Assembly (NCBI GenBank): GCA_030068145.1 | Contig: JAPJBO010000348.1 | Coordinates: 62,001-126,000, forward strand | Origin: Diplonema papillatum | Taxonomy: Eukaryota; Euglenozoa; Diplonemea; Diplonemida; Diplonemidae | Direction of reading: 5' to 3' | Length of the DNA stretch: 64,000 nt | Shown here: positions 21,891-33,819 of the stretch, piece by piece | How the letters are laid out: every line of letters starts with the position of its first letter | Position numbering within the stretch: position 1 is the first letter of the stretch | Position numbers and translations under genes: made by a program | The notes under the pieces: model-generated | What the model was told of the DNA's origin: nothing | Seen by the model: the letters and a program-made list of their open reading frames with translations, nothing else | The model's database searches: none

Positions 21891-23688
21891 TAGGTGTCAC
21901 GGCAAGTTTTGGCAGCCGCTGCTTAACACGGCTGAGTACACGTCGCGGATGAGGCAGGCCGGAGCTGAGCCGCAGGCGCCCAGCTGCAAGCACTGTGGAA
22001 GCGGCGACACCGAGGACGAGAAACACGTTTTCTGGGACTGCGGAGCGTACTCGCACATACGGCGACGAGAGGCACATGCCGAGCTGATGGCAGCCAACCG
22101 GGCCGACTGGCCCAGATGCACGCTGGAACACGGTGTGGTAGTACCCGAGAATGCCCAATTCTCGAGGCGGCTCCAGGAGATGATGGCTGAAATCCTTGCG
22201 GAACGGGCTGGGCTCGAAGCACGTGGCTGGGTGGCCAGGAACCCCACGACCCCCTGGTCGAGAGCGAATGCGATGCCTGCCGAGAAATTTGACCACCCCT
22301 TCGCGCGGATTGCCCCGGCATGGACGTGGGAGCGGAACAAGACCTGGGGACTACCGACGTTTTATGCGTTGGTAGCGTGGCTGTCGGACATGCAATGGAC
22401 CGAGAACGGGCAGGCGTCAATGCTGGAGCTTGCGATCGACTTTGAACTCTTCTCGGGCCTCAGCATGCCGCTGCACGGGAATGCGCCGAAGGGGGTGAGA
22501 GAACGGGGAAACGTCCTGCGCTGCATGATGAGCGCGTTGGACAAGCTGGCGGCACAGCAAGGGCTGGGAAGCTGCATGAGAGGAGAGAGGGTGTGCCCGA
22601 CGACGTCGCTGTCGTTCATGGGCATCTCGGGGATATCGGGTATACGGCCCAGGCCACGCTTTCGCGAGGCACACACGGGGACGATACTTGAGGAACAAGT
22701 GAAAGGAAGCGATGTAGGGACGCAGTGCCCGACGTACCCTGACTGGACGATCGGGAGAGCGGCGAGGTGGGCCCTGCCTGCCCCACCACAACTGCACCCA
22801 GACCCCGTGCATATGCCGGGTGTCGGTATAGAGAAGGCACTCGTCACGTGCGCGACCCATCACAAAGGGAAGTGTGAGGCGTGCAGAGCACTCGTCCGAA
22901 GGGACGTTCCCACGGTAGAGATGTGCTGCCGGCACCATCACCACGCGAACGATGGGCAGCCGATCGCGGTGTGCACAGAGCACAGCACGACGAAGTGCGG
23001 CGAGTGCAAGACGGCGGCGGCGTGTTGCCGCAGCGGGCATCATGCCTGCCGCACGCATGGCAGAGGAACCTGCCAAGAGTGCAAAAGGCTCCCTACGCTG
23101 ACGCAGAGGCGACCGGCGGCATGTTGCAGCCGCGGCCACCACCAGTCCAACAAGCCGAACGTCCAGTCAACCCCCGGACGCAACAAGAAGAAGAGGCCCT
23201 CCTCACCCACCCAGGTGGGTGTACAGCGGGAGACGCCATTAGGAAAGCGAGCGGCGCGAGCGCCGCTCGCGGCAACGAAAAAGGAGACGGCGGCAACCGG
23301 ACGGGCGACCAAGAGGCCGCCACCAACGCCAGGAACCAGCGAACGACCAGCGCTGAAGAAGAGGGTGCTTGGCACCCCGAAGGAAGGCCCGATCGCCGGC
23401 CGCAAGCGGAAGAAGACGAAGGCGACCACCCCCGAGTCAGGGGTGCATCGAAGGAAGAAGAAGGTTCCGAGGGCAAGCAGCTCTCAGAAACGACCGGGGA
23501 CCACGGGCACGCCAATGCCCTCGAAAGTCAAAAACGGGAACACGTGCCCGCCCTCGTACTCGCCGACTCAGTCTCTGGAATCGCAAGAAAGCCAAACCCC
23601 GCTAGCTCCACAAATGCTCGACCTTGACGACGCGATGGCAGGTGACGACGTCATCCGAGAACCTGACTTTCAAGGCAGTGCATGTTAA
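21890..23688 (+). mobile_element. 5'-truncated LINE, C-terminal part still open
   Basis: A related but distinct member of the LINE group seen at 54.5-60.3 kb. From about codon 21950 to the TAA at 23686-23688 the frame is open. It encodes the post-RT zinc motif CKHC..HVFWDC followed by IRRREAH, then a region ending in GRAARWALP. A Cys/His-rich cluster follows with repeated CxxC, CCRxHHH and CCSRGHH units, then a basic, Lys/Pro-rich tail. The same order of parts occurs in the complete element. Reverse transcriptase and endonuclease are absent, as expected for truncation during target-primed insertion. The 5' limit near 21890 is approximate; I saw no clear target duplication or A-tail. The lack of stops over 1.8 kb suggests recent insertion or a selected role. 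Confidence 0.8.
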
Positions 23689-25841
23689 TCCGTGTGGTTC
23701 ATGTACTTAAAAGAACTCAATGCTTAACAATCTGGCACGGTGCGCACCACCTTTGTACGGGAGCCAGCCTCTTGTCGCAACAAAACGACCGGTTCGAGCT
23801 CTAGTATGGGTGCAAGTGGGAGGGGAACGCAACGAGAAGAAACCCCGAGCGATGGTGCTCGATATTATTTTGTGGCTTCTTGCACCGTGTTCTCGGTGGT
23901 CTGTACAGGATGGCTTTCCAATCCCTGTAGGGCAAAGGTGCCAGTGCCCCCTGCTAAGGGTGTCTTGCATTCGGTGCCACAGGCTCCTCGGTACCGGTAG
24001 GCTTGCGACTGTGTTCCAGGCGACTTCGAGGTTGCGGGTCTCGCAGCTTGACACGACTTATGACTGTTCCCAGGCGCAAGCTAAATTAACGTGGTCATGT
24101 CAAGCTGCGTTACCGGGGGTCACCAACTTTGCTTAAATTTGCTTTGCTTGCCAACTATGGTGACTTAGCCTACAATGGCTTTGTGATGGCTAACTAGACG
24201 CAGGGCAGTTAGCTTGCATAATGAATAGGGCAAAAACAAGTGGGACGACGATCAACCGGCACACGGACAAACCAAGGGAGGAGCGGGGCTGCTGGAGACG
24301 AAACACGTGTAAATCTGGGCTTGGTGCCGGGCGTAAGCATCCAACAAGACCGACTCGTAGTCGTATCGTTTCACCCGTTTTCACATTTCTCCCCTCGAGT
24401 ATTTTTTCCACAAGCGGTTCAGCAGATGTACCACCATTTCTGTCACCACCGACTGAACTCGGCCTGCACGACTGCCGCTTCGGAACGCGCAAGCTATGAT
24501 GTTTTTCTCGCCTGAAAACGCGGCAAAAGTGACATGGTGTCACGAAAGCTGGCCTAGGCGGTACTCATTGCTTGCTGAGAGTTTCCTAGCGAACAACGAG
24601 CCCGCATTAAAGTGACAGTCAGCAGGGAAAAATGCTGAAGGTGCTCCTGAAGAAACTGGCGGTTCTTCAGGGAACCAAGGAGCCAGCCTCTCGCTTGTTG
24701 CTGAAGGTATTGTTCGTGAGGCCTCCATTGCTACTCTGGTGGGTGTATCCTGTGTACAAAAAACCGCCACGTGGGCGGTCTAAAGCCCCTCCGCACCCTC
24801 CTATCTACACACTCAACAACTATCATCAACACCGGTGGCTCGAAAGATCACTCTTAACACAGCGTGGCCTATTGGTCATGTTTGGCTAAAGGTTATCCAC
24901 AGCCATCCTGAACATGTTCATGACGATGTAACTAATAGTCTATGTTTCCCCCAATATGAAAAATGAAAGAAGGTCAATCCGATTTCGAGGTGGGCGACCC
25001 CTGAGGCAGCTGGAAGAGGTCTCCCGACTGGCGAGGGACGCCCGATGCCTGTACGGGACACTGCGGAAGCTACACACACACGCTCACATACTCATACACA
25101 GAGGCAGCTGTCATCGGCGTTGAACTTCGCTTGATTCGCGCTTCTCCGTGCGACCGAGTCTCGAAACGGACCAAACCCGCGACCCAGGTGCCGACTGCCG
25201 ACCATGGCAGGGGTTTGTAACAGCCAGACGGAGAGTATGATAGAGTAAGACCTTTCTATCCCAACAACCACCCGCCGACCACATAGCTTGACAAAAAAGC
25301 TGAACCTCACGGACAGACCGGTCGAAATATGCTAACCTACAAGTTCTCTTAAAAGGTGGTCAGGCCATGAGGACAAGTTGGACAGTGAGGCCTCACTCTG
25401 CTGCCCTCATCCTCATAGGATTCCGAGCTGCAAAGCTTACCGAAGAAAAAAGACCGTTCGTTGGCGTCTGCCTTTTCCTCGGTACAAAACATAGCCCCCC
25501 GCGTTCCTTTTCATAGCCACACAACGAGCTGGTATTGAAGGCAGCGCGAAGCTTTGCAATGCAGCGGCGTAAAAGTTCACTTGCATCCATCGTATGCATT
25601 AAACAGTGTGCACGGCTGTACTCGAGTCCGGGTACCACGCGAGTGTACGACCGGGTGCTGTCAGCTTGGTGCCTTGTGGTGTTGCTCATCAGCGATGGGG
25701 GGGTATTCGTAAACGGTGCGCGTGGAGCCTCGTCGTCGTCGCAAAGCTTATGTATTGTGCCACCCCACAGAGAGAACCACGAGAAACAGTCTTAAATGTA
25801 GGATGGGCGCACGTGCGGACTAAGGCAAGGGGCGCATTATC
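23689..25841. other. Spacer with one copy of a dispersed repeat
   Basis: No gene is supported. The segment 25130-25222 belongs to a repeat family also found at 35.47 and 35.64 kb; the rest is featureless to me. Confidence 0.45.
25130..25222. repeat. Dispersed repeat B, copy 1
   Basis: GATTCGCGC..CCGTGCGACCGAGTCTCG and GTGCCGACTGCCGACCATGG align with 35474-35566 over about 90 bases with scattered changes and small gaps. Confidence 0.7.
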
Positions 25842-27437
25842 ATGCCGAAGGTTCACAAGAGCGTTGTGGACACGGCTTGCGAGGGTGGCGATGGAGGTAT
25901 TATGTGGCTTGTAGGTTTTGAGATGTCGGGGAAGGACGGCGACGTCGTTATAAGCAACATAGTGACCGGTGACGTGAAGAAGATTGAAGCGTGGCTGCCC
26001 GCTGACGTGGCAGTCGTAGGCGCAGTTGTGGGCGACTTGGCCGAGAAGGGAACCGGCATGGCGCTGGCTGCAATGCTTTCTCCGTCGAATGGGATGGAAA
26101 CGTACGTTCTGGCAGCGACCCCCGCCTCGAAATCGGAAAAGGTTCAGCTCTTCTCGATGGCCGGCCACCCGTGCCCCTTCGAAGTGACAGACTCCGACGA
26201 CATATACGCTGTCGGAGCCCAGCTGCAGCTGACAGAAGTCGAGGTGCACGCACAAACCACGCGAGACATCTGCCAATGGTCAGTCACCGGCACATCCGAA
26301 CCCGACATCCGCCAAGTGGCCGCACCCAGTGTCATGGGCAATTCCGGGTCAGCCATCCGGCTGGTGTCGGGGGAGAAGAACACCCCGGATAATATCCTGG
26401 CTTCCGCGGTGTCACGTGCCGGTATGGCAGACGACACGGCTGTCTTCAAACGGCTGCTCAGCCAAGTCGAGGCCTCCGCCGGGCGCGGCGGCACCATGCG
26501 CATCGCAGCTCACTTCTGGCCGCGGGCACCGATTTCGTACGAAGCGATCGAGCCATTCCGCACCTTCGCATTCCCGGTGACCCTCGCCTTCGCTGTCGGG
26601 CCGAAGCAGGCGGTCGACACCAACGACTACAACTGCACACTGCGGGACGAGGTGCACAAGGCGTTCGACCTACCTCCGGTGCCTCTGTTCCGCATCTCGC
26701 AGCGCCTTCGCGTGGCTGGCGGCCCGTCGTGCCCGCCGCAGGAAGCGCCGCTGCTCAAGAAGACGTCGAAGGCGGGACCCCGGTTGCAGAATGTGCACGC
26801 CGGCTTGCTGTCTCTGCAGAAAACAGCGACGCTCCGAGTCGAGGTCGTGGCTGGTGTCTACGACTACTACCACTACCGCTGCGACGGGTTCGATGATGAC
26901 GGGTGGGGCTGTGCATACAGATCCATGCAAACCTTGCTGAGTTGGTATCTTCGAAACCACTACGCCGTGATCGAGGTGCCGCGGATACGTGACATTCAGG
27001 AGATGCTGCTGGAAATCGACACATCGAAGAAGGATGCGAAGTTTGTCGGTTCGCGCGAGTGGATCGGCTCGACGGAAATCTGGCTGGCTTTGGAGCGACT
27101 GTGCGGCGTTAGCTGCACTGTGCAAAGGCTGGACCGCGGCGATTTGCTTGATAGCGACGCCGGCTTGCATCACACTCTGCTCCATCACTTCAAGCACAAC
27201 AAGACGCCAATCATGATCGGTGGAAGTAAGTACGCCCACACCATACTTGGCATCGCTTTTGACGAGTCCACCCATGCCGTCCGATTGCTCATCCTCGACC
27301 CCCACTACTCAGCCGCCACGTCCGACCTGAGCGTCATTCAATCTAATGGGTGGTGCCAATGGAAACAGCCGTCGAAGCTGTTCAAATCAGATTCTTGGTA
27401 CAACCTTTGCATGCCGCGCCGTCCGAGGACTTCGTAG
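25842..27437 (+). CDS. UFSP2-like UFM1-specific cysteine protease (peptidase C78)
   Basis: A single-exon gene, 531 aa. The C-terminal 210 residues form the catalytic domain: YRCDGFDDDGWGCAYRSMQT with the nucleophile Cys at about 355, IGSTEIW, GGSKYAHTILGI, and the Asp-Pro-His of ILDPHYS at about 485. These are the Cys/Asp/His elements of the UFSP family. The enzyme trims pro-UFM1 and removes UFM1 from substrates, mainly on the ER and ribosomes. The N-terminal 330 residues are weakly conserved, as in other UFSP2 proteins, and probably target the enzyme. Start: the ATG at 25842 is the first in frame; upstream sequence loses codon bias. A UFMylation pathway in this organism is implied. Confidence 0.92.
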   Translation: MPKVHKSVVDTACEGGDGGIMWLVGFEMSGKDGDVVISNIVTGDVKKIEAWLPADVAVVGAVVGDLAEKGTGMALAAMLSPSNGMETYVLAATPASKSEKVQLFSMAGHPCPFEVTDSDDIYAVGAQLQLTEVEVHAQTTRDICQWSVTGTSEPDIRQVAAPSVMGNSGSAIRLVSGEKNTPDNILASAVSRAGMADDTAVFKRLLSQVEASAGRGGTMRIAAHFWPRAPISYEAIEPFRTFAFPVTLAFAVGPKQAVDTNDYNCTLRDEVHKAFDLPPVPLFRISQRLRVAGGPSCPPQEAPLLKKTSKAGPRLQNVHAGLLSLQKTATLRVEVVAGVYDYYHYRCDGFDDDGWGCAYRSMQTLLSWYLRNHYAVIEVPRIRDIQEMLLEIDTSKKDAKFVGSREWIGSTEIWLALERLCGVSCTVQRLDRGDLLDSDAGLHHTLLHHFKHNKTPIMIGGSKYAHTILGIAFDESTHAVRLLILDPHYSAATSDLSVIQSNGWCQWKQPSKLFKSDSWYNLCMPRRPRTS

Positions 27438-28540
27438 TAGAGACTTAACAGGCGAAAGTACCCCGGAAGCCTTGAAAGGACATAGCGGTCGTCCTCTCGC
27501 CCTTACACACTGACTACGGGACATCGCTACCCACTGGCAAAAGAACAGAACAGCCAGACAATGTGATCGCCAGATCGTGAGGGAACGGGTCTCATCCCGA
27601 AGAGGCGTTTTACGCCACCAGCCTGAAGAGGAGCACACCTGGCGAAGTTTTCCCTCTGTTCGTTGAGTCCGCTCGTTTTCTGTCCCACCCAGGTGTCCGG
27701 TCCTCGGACGGTGCGCCTGCTGCGCTTGCATCTGCTTCATCTAGCTTTGACTGCCACTCCAAGGGCCCGCTCCCTGTGGTAGTTTACCTCGAAACGTGGA
27801 TCTCTGCAGAAGACTTCTCCATCTTTCAGCTCCGGCGACCATCGCAGACACCGAACGATGGGCTGGTCATCAGAAATAGCAGCCCCCCCCAATTCCACAG
27901 CCGGACTCAGCATTTATCGCAATTCGGGTGTTTGTAGGTCCGCTGCCGCCGGTGAAAGGGGAAGAAACGCCAGCTGTCCATCGCGATGGCAATTGGACGT
28001 GTGTGTGGCCAGCCCTTCTATTGCCCTGGTGAAGAGGTCCAAGAAGGACTCGACCCAATGCGCTGACTTCATTCAGAAAGCCCTGGCAAACTCCTGGTGT
28101 TTGCAATACAGAAGACCGTCGCCCCACGCAGCCGCGCAAGAAACACCTCCAGCGCAGGGCTTCCGTGAAGTCGTAGTTCAACATACAAACGTGTAACTGG
28201 CAGACCACCCAACCGTCAGTGATCACCGCAGCTTTTTTACCGCTCGTGCGTAATCCACCGTCGACATTAATACCAGACCATCAAACTACAGACCTCACAA
28301 AGACGCCTCAGAAAGGACGGCAGCCGCGCGTGCGCTGGCGGCTGATGCAGCCGGGACTTCTTTGCGTTCTGGCCAACCTCCCTCATTTTACCCTCGCAAA
28401 AGTGCAAACCGCAGAACACTGCGAACAAGCGAGCCCCCCCCCCGTGCGCAGCTCCAGATTTTCCCGCCGGAAATAGTGGAAAAACACATACACACACACA
28501 CCCAAAACAAACAGCTCAAAGAAAAGAAGAGTTAGATCAT
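27438..28540. other. Spacer carrying a decayed copy of POLD3-like exon 1
   Basis: See the pseudogene at 27930-28170. The remaining sequence shows no other feature; a CA-rich stretch (28487-28505) precedes the POLD3-like start. Confidence 0.5.
27930..28170 (+). pseudogene. Decayed partial copy of the POLD3-like exon 1
   Basis: Four blocks align in order with 28655-28945 of the gene downstream. They are GTAGGTCCGCT (GAAGGTCGGCT in the gene), AAAGGGGAAGAAACGCCAG (AAAGGGGAGAACGGCCAG), TCTATTGCCCTGGTGAAGAG (TCCATCGCCCTGGTGAAGAA) and GCAAACTCCTGGTGT (GCAAACTGATGGTGT). A fifth, AGAAACACCTCCAGCGC (AGAACGCCTCCAGCGC), closes the set. Only the peptide word PSIALVK survives in frame. Indels and the loss of both ends show it is dead. 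Confidence 0.75.
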
Positions 28541-31500
28541 ATGGAGGACAAGATACACGAACTCCTCTCCAACGGCTCCGCCTCGGTCGACGATGTCGTC
28601 GCGGTGTGCCATGTTACCCGGGAGAAGGCGCAGGCGGCGTTGAGTGAGACGAGCGCGACGAAGGTCGGCTACGACGTCGTCAGCAAAGGGGAGAACGGCC
28701 AGGTGTCCATTGTGATCACAGTCGGAGGCAACGTGGCGACCCCTTCCATCGCCCTGGTGAAGAAGGACGGCGGCGGTGCCGTCCAGTTCCAGCGACGCGG
28801 CCGGATTGCGGTCGTCCAGCTGAGCTCGCTTCGAAAGTCCGGCAAACTGATGGTGTACCCAACGGAGGACCGCATGGTCGCCAACAAGCGGTCTCAAGCA
28901 GACACAGAGCGGGACCGCGCTGCCAAAGAACGCCTCCAGCGCGAGAAGAAGGAAAAGGAAGAAGCAGCCGCGCGCGCGTTGGCCGAAAAGGAGCGGGTCG
29001 AGAAGGAGCAGGCCGAAGCGAAGGACGCCGCCACAACCACCGCGACGGGAGACCAGCAGCAGCAGGATGCGGGGCCGAGCAAAGCCGCGAAGCCGGCCTC
29101 GAAGCGGTCGAAGCCCGGCGCCAAAAAGGCGCGCGCTCCGAAGCAGTCGACGCTCTCCGCCTTCACCCGCAAGCCGACAGAGCCCGGGCCGACCGTCAAG
29201 ACAGAGCCCGGCACCGAGCCGCCAGCGGACAGTGCTCCCGCACCTTCGCCACCCGCAGTTCAGCCGACTGCCCCGACTCCTCCCGCAGGTACTTCTTCCG
29301 AATATCTCCCCCCCCCCCATACTTATCTCATGATTTACAAGAACCCATTGTTAGCACAAAGAGACGAAGGTCACCGGAGACTCTGAAGTCCGGAATCTAG
29401 GTTTAACTCTGTGAAAATGGCGGCGCAATGACAAAGTGACAACGTGTGACGTAGCGGTGGTGGGAAGAAGCCCTTGACCCAGAGAAGCGCGTCAACCCCC
29501 GCCCCTCGTCCCTCCAGACAGACAACAAGCGTTGCAATCAGCAGAGTTCCGGCTGCCTACTAGGCCAAGGTCACCTTATTTAAAATCCGGTAAGCTTCGA
29601 AGCGAGCCGAAAAGAGGAGACCCCCAAACACACGTTATTGCTAGATGAAACTAACTCAGTCTGACGCCGCATTGCGGAAGTCAGAAAACCTAACTTATGG
29701 TCCGACTTTCCCTTTCGTGATAAAAGCGAAGAATAAAAAACTAAAAAACACCTTCTTTTGTCACTGAGCTGCGGCTTTTCTTTTTTGCACATAATCAAAA
29801 CCACCGTGCGTCGGCACTGACCGCCTTCCCATATTCCACACATCACCCGCTACAGCCGCTTCCAAGGAACCTGATGTACACGAGTCTAGTGATGAAGGTA
29901 TGTTTCTGTCACACACTTCTTCGATTGTCGGTTAGTCAGGTCCGAAGTGCAGGCTGCGAAGCGTCCGTTGTGGACGGGTGCCTACGTCGTCGCTCGTCAT
30001 CAGGCGAACGCAGAAGTGCCTCGCCACACCACGACACACCAGAGCCCCACGTTGGCACTTTGCGCGGACAACGACCCGGCTCGAATATTTGTTGTTGCAG
30101 CAATCTAGTTCCCCCTCCTGGCGACCTCTCGTTCCGCCTCAACCGTCATGACGCGGAAATTTGAAAAAACACCTTCTTCAACACCACGCGAATTATCGAA
30201 CCTCTTACAGACGAAGCGATGGACGAAGACCAGAAGCGGTACGTCCGCGAGATGGAAATGGAAGCACAGAGGCAGAAGGAAGCGGCGGCGGCCGAGGAAG
30301 CAAGACTACAAAAGGAGCGGCAGGCAGAGGAAGAACGCCTTCAAAAAGAACGCGCCGCGGCGGAAGCAGAACTTGCGAGGAAGGAGCGCGAAGCGGCGGC
30401 CGAGAAGCGAAAGCAGGAGGCCGAAGCGAAGAAGCAAGCAGAAGAAGCGGAAGCAGCGCGCCAGAAGCTCCAGCGCGAAGCGGACGCCAAGAAGAAAAAG
30501 GAGGCGAAGGCCGCCGAAGAGGCTCGGGCCGCGGAGGCAGCCGCGCCGCAACAAGCACCGGAGGAGGCCAAGCCGACTGAACCAGCACAAGCCCACATCT
30601 CCACCAGCAACGGAACGCCTTCTGCACCTCAACCAACGGTATGCTCTTCTTCTGGCCAACTGCTGGCGTTGGCTGCGGTCCTGGCTCGCCTAGCCAAACC
30701 CAAAATATATGATCCCGGTGGGGACAAACGAACGGATTCTTTCGCAAAAAGGTGCAGAATACGTGGATGGGTGGGCAGATCGCCAAGAAAACGACACCGA
30801 CACAGGAGGCGGTCGAACCTTCCAAAGACGAGCCGGAAGCCGAAGCAGAAGAAGAGGAAGGAGAAACGACCGAAGGCGCCAAGCCGAAGCCGAAGGCGGG
30901 CAGCGCACTCTCCCGCCTGGGCCAAGCAGCCGCGAAGACCACCCGCAAGCGCACGGCATCCGCAGGCGGCGCCGCGAAGAAGAAGAAGACAGCACCCCCA
31001 GCCAACACGATGAGCATCGAGGACTTCGCGATGCGCAACGCCGCCGTGTTCACCCAGCGCTTCGAGCACGTGAAGGTCACACACGAGGTGATAGACGAGC
31101 GGGGCGGCCTGGTCGAGGAAGACGAGTGGGTCTACAAGGAAAAAGCGACCGGGACACAGTACAGCAAAGAGGAATACCACGCCCTGGAACAGGCCGAAAT
31201 CAAGCGTCAAGCCAAGGAGCGGCAGTACAAGGAAAAAGCACGCGCCGCCGCCGCCGCGAAAGAGGAAGAAGCCGCGAAGCAAGCGAAGCTGGCCGCTCGC
31301 AAGGAGAAGAAAAAGAAGCCCGCCTCAGACAGCGGCGCCGAGTCTTCCGCCGACGAAGAGGAGGAAAGCGCCTCCGACGAAGACGAAGAGTCGGACGCGT
31401 CGTCCGACGCATCTTCCGCGAAGGAGGAAGAGGAAGAGGAGGAGCAGCGGCTGAAGGCCAAGAAGAAGGGCGCCAACGGCGCGAAGGCGAAGCCGGCACC

Positions 31501-31660
31501 GAAGAAGCCGCCGGCCAAGCGGCGGTCGCCCAGCGAAGCGGGGCAGCCGGACGCCAAGAAGAAAAAGAAGGAGCCCGCGGTAGCCAAACCGGCTCCGAAG
31601 CCGACTCCCAAACGGAACACCCTAGCGGGTTTCGGCTTCACGGCTAAGAAGGCGGCTTGA
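28541..31660 (+). CDS. DNA polymerase delta subunit 3 homologue (POLD3/Cdc27-like), three exons
   Basis: Model: exons 28541-29288, 30211-30638 and 30758-31660 (692 aa); phases 1 and 0 fit and the introns are 922 and 119 bp. POLD3 links polymerase delta to PCNA and the POLD2 subunit during replication and repair. The first 110 residues look like the winged-helix region (VDDVVAVCHVTREKAQAAL). The middle is a long charged Glu/Lys/Ala helix encoded by exon 2. Exon 3 has VTHEVIDERGGLVEEDEWVY, matching the family's tyrosine/valine 'VTe..ydedG.lVTe' segment. Two PCNA-box-like motifs occur: QSTLSAF (end of exon 1) and the extreme C-terminal NTLAGFGF. Acidic Ser/Asp/Glu and basic tracts surround them. 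An alternative acceptor for exon 3, seven codons downstream, is also in phase. The long exon 2 helix is unusual for this family. Confidence 0.75.
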
Positions 31661-31708
31661 TCGGGATTCCCCTTCTCGCACCTAACTAGGCCTAGCATGT
31701 GCGACTTA

Positions 31709-31879
31709 AAGAGACGTTTCCGCTCCCGCTTCCATGCTTTGGAGGGATGCTTTGGGGGGAAGAACGGAAGGAAACGCGTTTACGCGCCCTCATAGCCTAG
31801 CGTAGAGTCATAGGTAAGGAAACGTGTTTGCATCCGTTATTTTCCCCCAGAATATGGATGCGGAAACGGAAACGTCTCC
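31709..31879. mobile_element. MITE-like element with TTA target duplication
   Basis: The ends are imperfect inverted repeats of about 27 bases, (A)RGAGACGTTTCCGYTYCCGC form. TTA stands outside both (31706-31708 and 31880-31882). A TWA target and short inverted ends suit PIF/Harbinger-type elements; that assignment is inference. GGAAACG words continue to about 31990 and may be a second, broken copy. Confidence 0.6.
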
Positions 31880-32728
31880 TTAGGTAGGTCGCGCTTCCAG
31901 GTGCACCCTGCAGCTGCCGTTTCTTTACCGAGGAAACACCATTTCCTTGAAAGTACGGACGGAAACGGGAAGTATTTCCGTTTACTTCGCTACTGCGAAT
32001 CTCTTGCTCAGCTTGCAAGATCACTTCTTGCACTCACTGCACTGTACTAGACCAGTCTACCGACCCAAGGCTCAGTCAAGAATTCCGATGGGAAAGTGCC
32101 GGGCCGCTACCCCCTCACAAGTGGTGAACACCACTCGCTAATCGATAGCCACGAGGTGTCGTCTTGCCGAAGGAACTTGTTCACACGGCGTCGACCAGAC
32201 ATTGCGGTGATTCGCATAGATTTGGCCAGATATTGTAGTATAGTGTGTGGGTGACCGGGCGTTCTGCATCATCCCGTTCTTGCATCCAAGTGTCGCCTCT
32301 TACAACGACCGTTTGTACTATCAATCTGAACCGTTTTTCTTTGTTCTCACGCGAAGTTTTCTCGCCTCCCCTTCCCCCCAAATCACCCAACGGGGTATTC
32401 GTGTCGATGCGCCTTCCGCTGTCGGCCGGTGGCTTGAGTCACCACAACGTACCGCCCAGCTTCCTAAAGCTCGCGGTGCTCACTCGTCCCAATCCCTATT
32501 CTTCCCCCCTTCGTGCACCCGCAAGGCCGTGCGGTGTCTGTACCGAGTAGAGCTCAGCGTTTAAAAATCGAGCAGCGCAAAGTGCGATTGGATATCCAAG
32601 CGACTGCCCAGGCAACCGCCCGTCAACTCATTCGACAACCGACCGGCGAGTCTCATGCTGGCACTTCACGTTGGCTATCGCGTCATGGTCGTGGTCTTGG
32701 TTCCCAGGACCAAGCTATTCACTGATAC

Positions 32729-32825
32729 GCAGGCGTTGATAGCGACGTTGCTTTTTTATCCTCCGATGTCGGCTCTTCCTAGTCGACGGCCCGGACCCTT
32801 AGACGAACTCCGGTAGAAGTGAACA
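32729..32825 (+). pseudogene. Fragment of large-subunit rRNA (decayed), next to the sarcin-ricin region
   Basis: GGCGTTGATAGCGACGTTGC followed by TTTTTTATCC and CGATGTCGGCTCTTCCTA matches the universal LSU run GCGTTCATAGCGACRTTGCTTTTTGATYCTTCGATGTCGGCTCTTCCTA with a few substitutions. The following AACTCCGGTAGAAGTGAAC resembles the GAATTCGGTAAGCG..GTTCAC downstream segment. Substitutions at invariant positions show it is not a functional gene. Confidence 0.8.
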
Positions 32826-33819
32826 GAGATGGTTCGCTGACTAGCAAAGAGAGAGGTTGCCAAGAAGTGCTTGTCCGCCAACCTATTTGCTTAGGGGTTC
32901 GGGCACCACTCGCTGGTTCAGGCAACACCGCTTTCACTCCCGGTGTCTGGAGTTCTACGTGCAGACTGCAACCCTCACCCTGACTGGTGTCCCTGAGTAG
33001 CATTCGTGAGCCGAAGCTCGTTTGGCGCGGGTCGGAGAGAAGAAAGGGTAGCTAGGTACGGGAAGCCAGCTGCAGTCGATTTGGGCTGCGGTCATGCGAT
33101 GACACAGATCGTCGCTTGGTTGAGTTACGTGGGCACCCGCCTTCCCCGAGAAGTGGCGTCAAGATGCACCTGGGCGCGCCGGCGATGCCAGGGTCCGCGC
33201 ACCGCCCGCGCTTCGCCGCTGGACAGAAAACGGAGTCGATGTTAAGCAAGGCGGAGACAATCTGCCGCAGAGACCGCTGGAGCGATGCCATACCTGCTGT
33301 GTGTACTTGTCTTGTGTGCCCTTATGCTGCCGTTCCGCCTCCTCATCCGCGCCGTCTTGCGGCGACGTTCCCCCTCCCCCGCTCTCGCTCGGCCTCCCGT
33401 TTGCGATACCGCGCGTGTAACCTCATACACGAAAAACCGCAACTCTCAAAGCAAACCTTCGTTTCTCTTTCTCTTGTTCGATTTTGCCTCGCCTGTCAGC
33501 ACGAGCCATTAGCAGCGCCTCGCCATCCAAAACGGCAGTATCGCTGCTCCGTGGAACTTGAAAGGCGAGCTTCGTTACCGTGGGAATGCGGGAAGGTCGG
33601 GAGCGGAGAAACAGTTGTCGACGAGGCCACGTCTCGTTTTGGAGGGGAATCGGCTAAGTTCTCGTGAGCCCCAGCTTCCAGCGTGCATGAAACACAGCAG
33701 GTTTAACCCTAAGCGAACAGGACGATTCGTGCCGGGTGCGCTTGTACGCGGTCAGAAAAAAGAGATCTTGCAGGACACCTGTCAACTTGCAAAACAAAGA
33801 AAAGAAGAAACCCACGAAA

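Larger units (their letters stand above)
31661..33819. other. Spacer with MITE and LSU rRNA fragment
   Basis: Holds the inverted-repeat element 31709-31879 with related GGAAACG-rich sequence to about 31990, and an LSU rRNA fragment at 32729-32825. No gene is supported between 32830 and 33819. Confidence 0.5.

Noticed and set aside
33185-33230. SSU rRNA-like CACCGCCCG word
   Set aside because: Only a short GC-rich match without the flanking SSU sequence.
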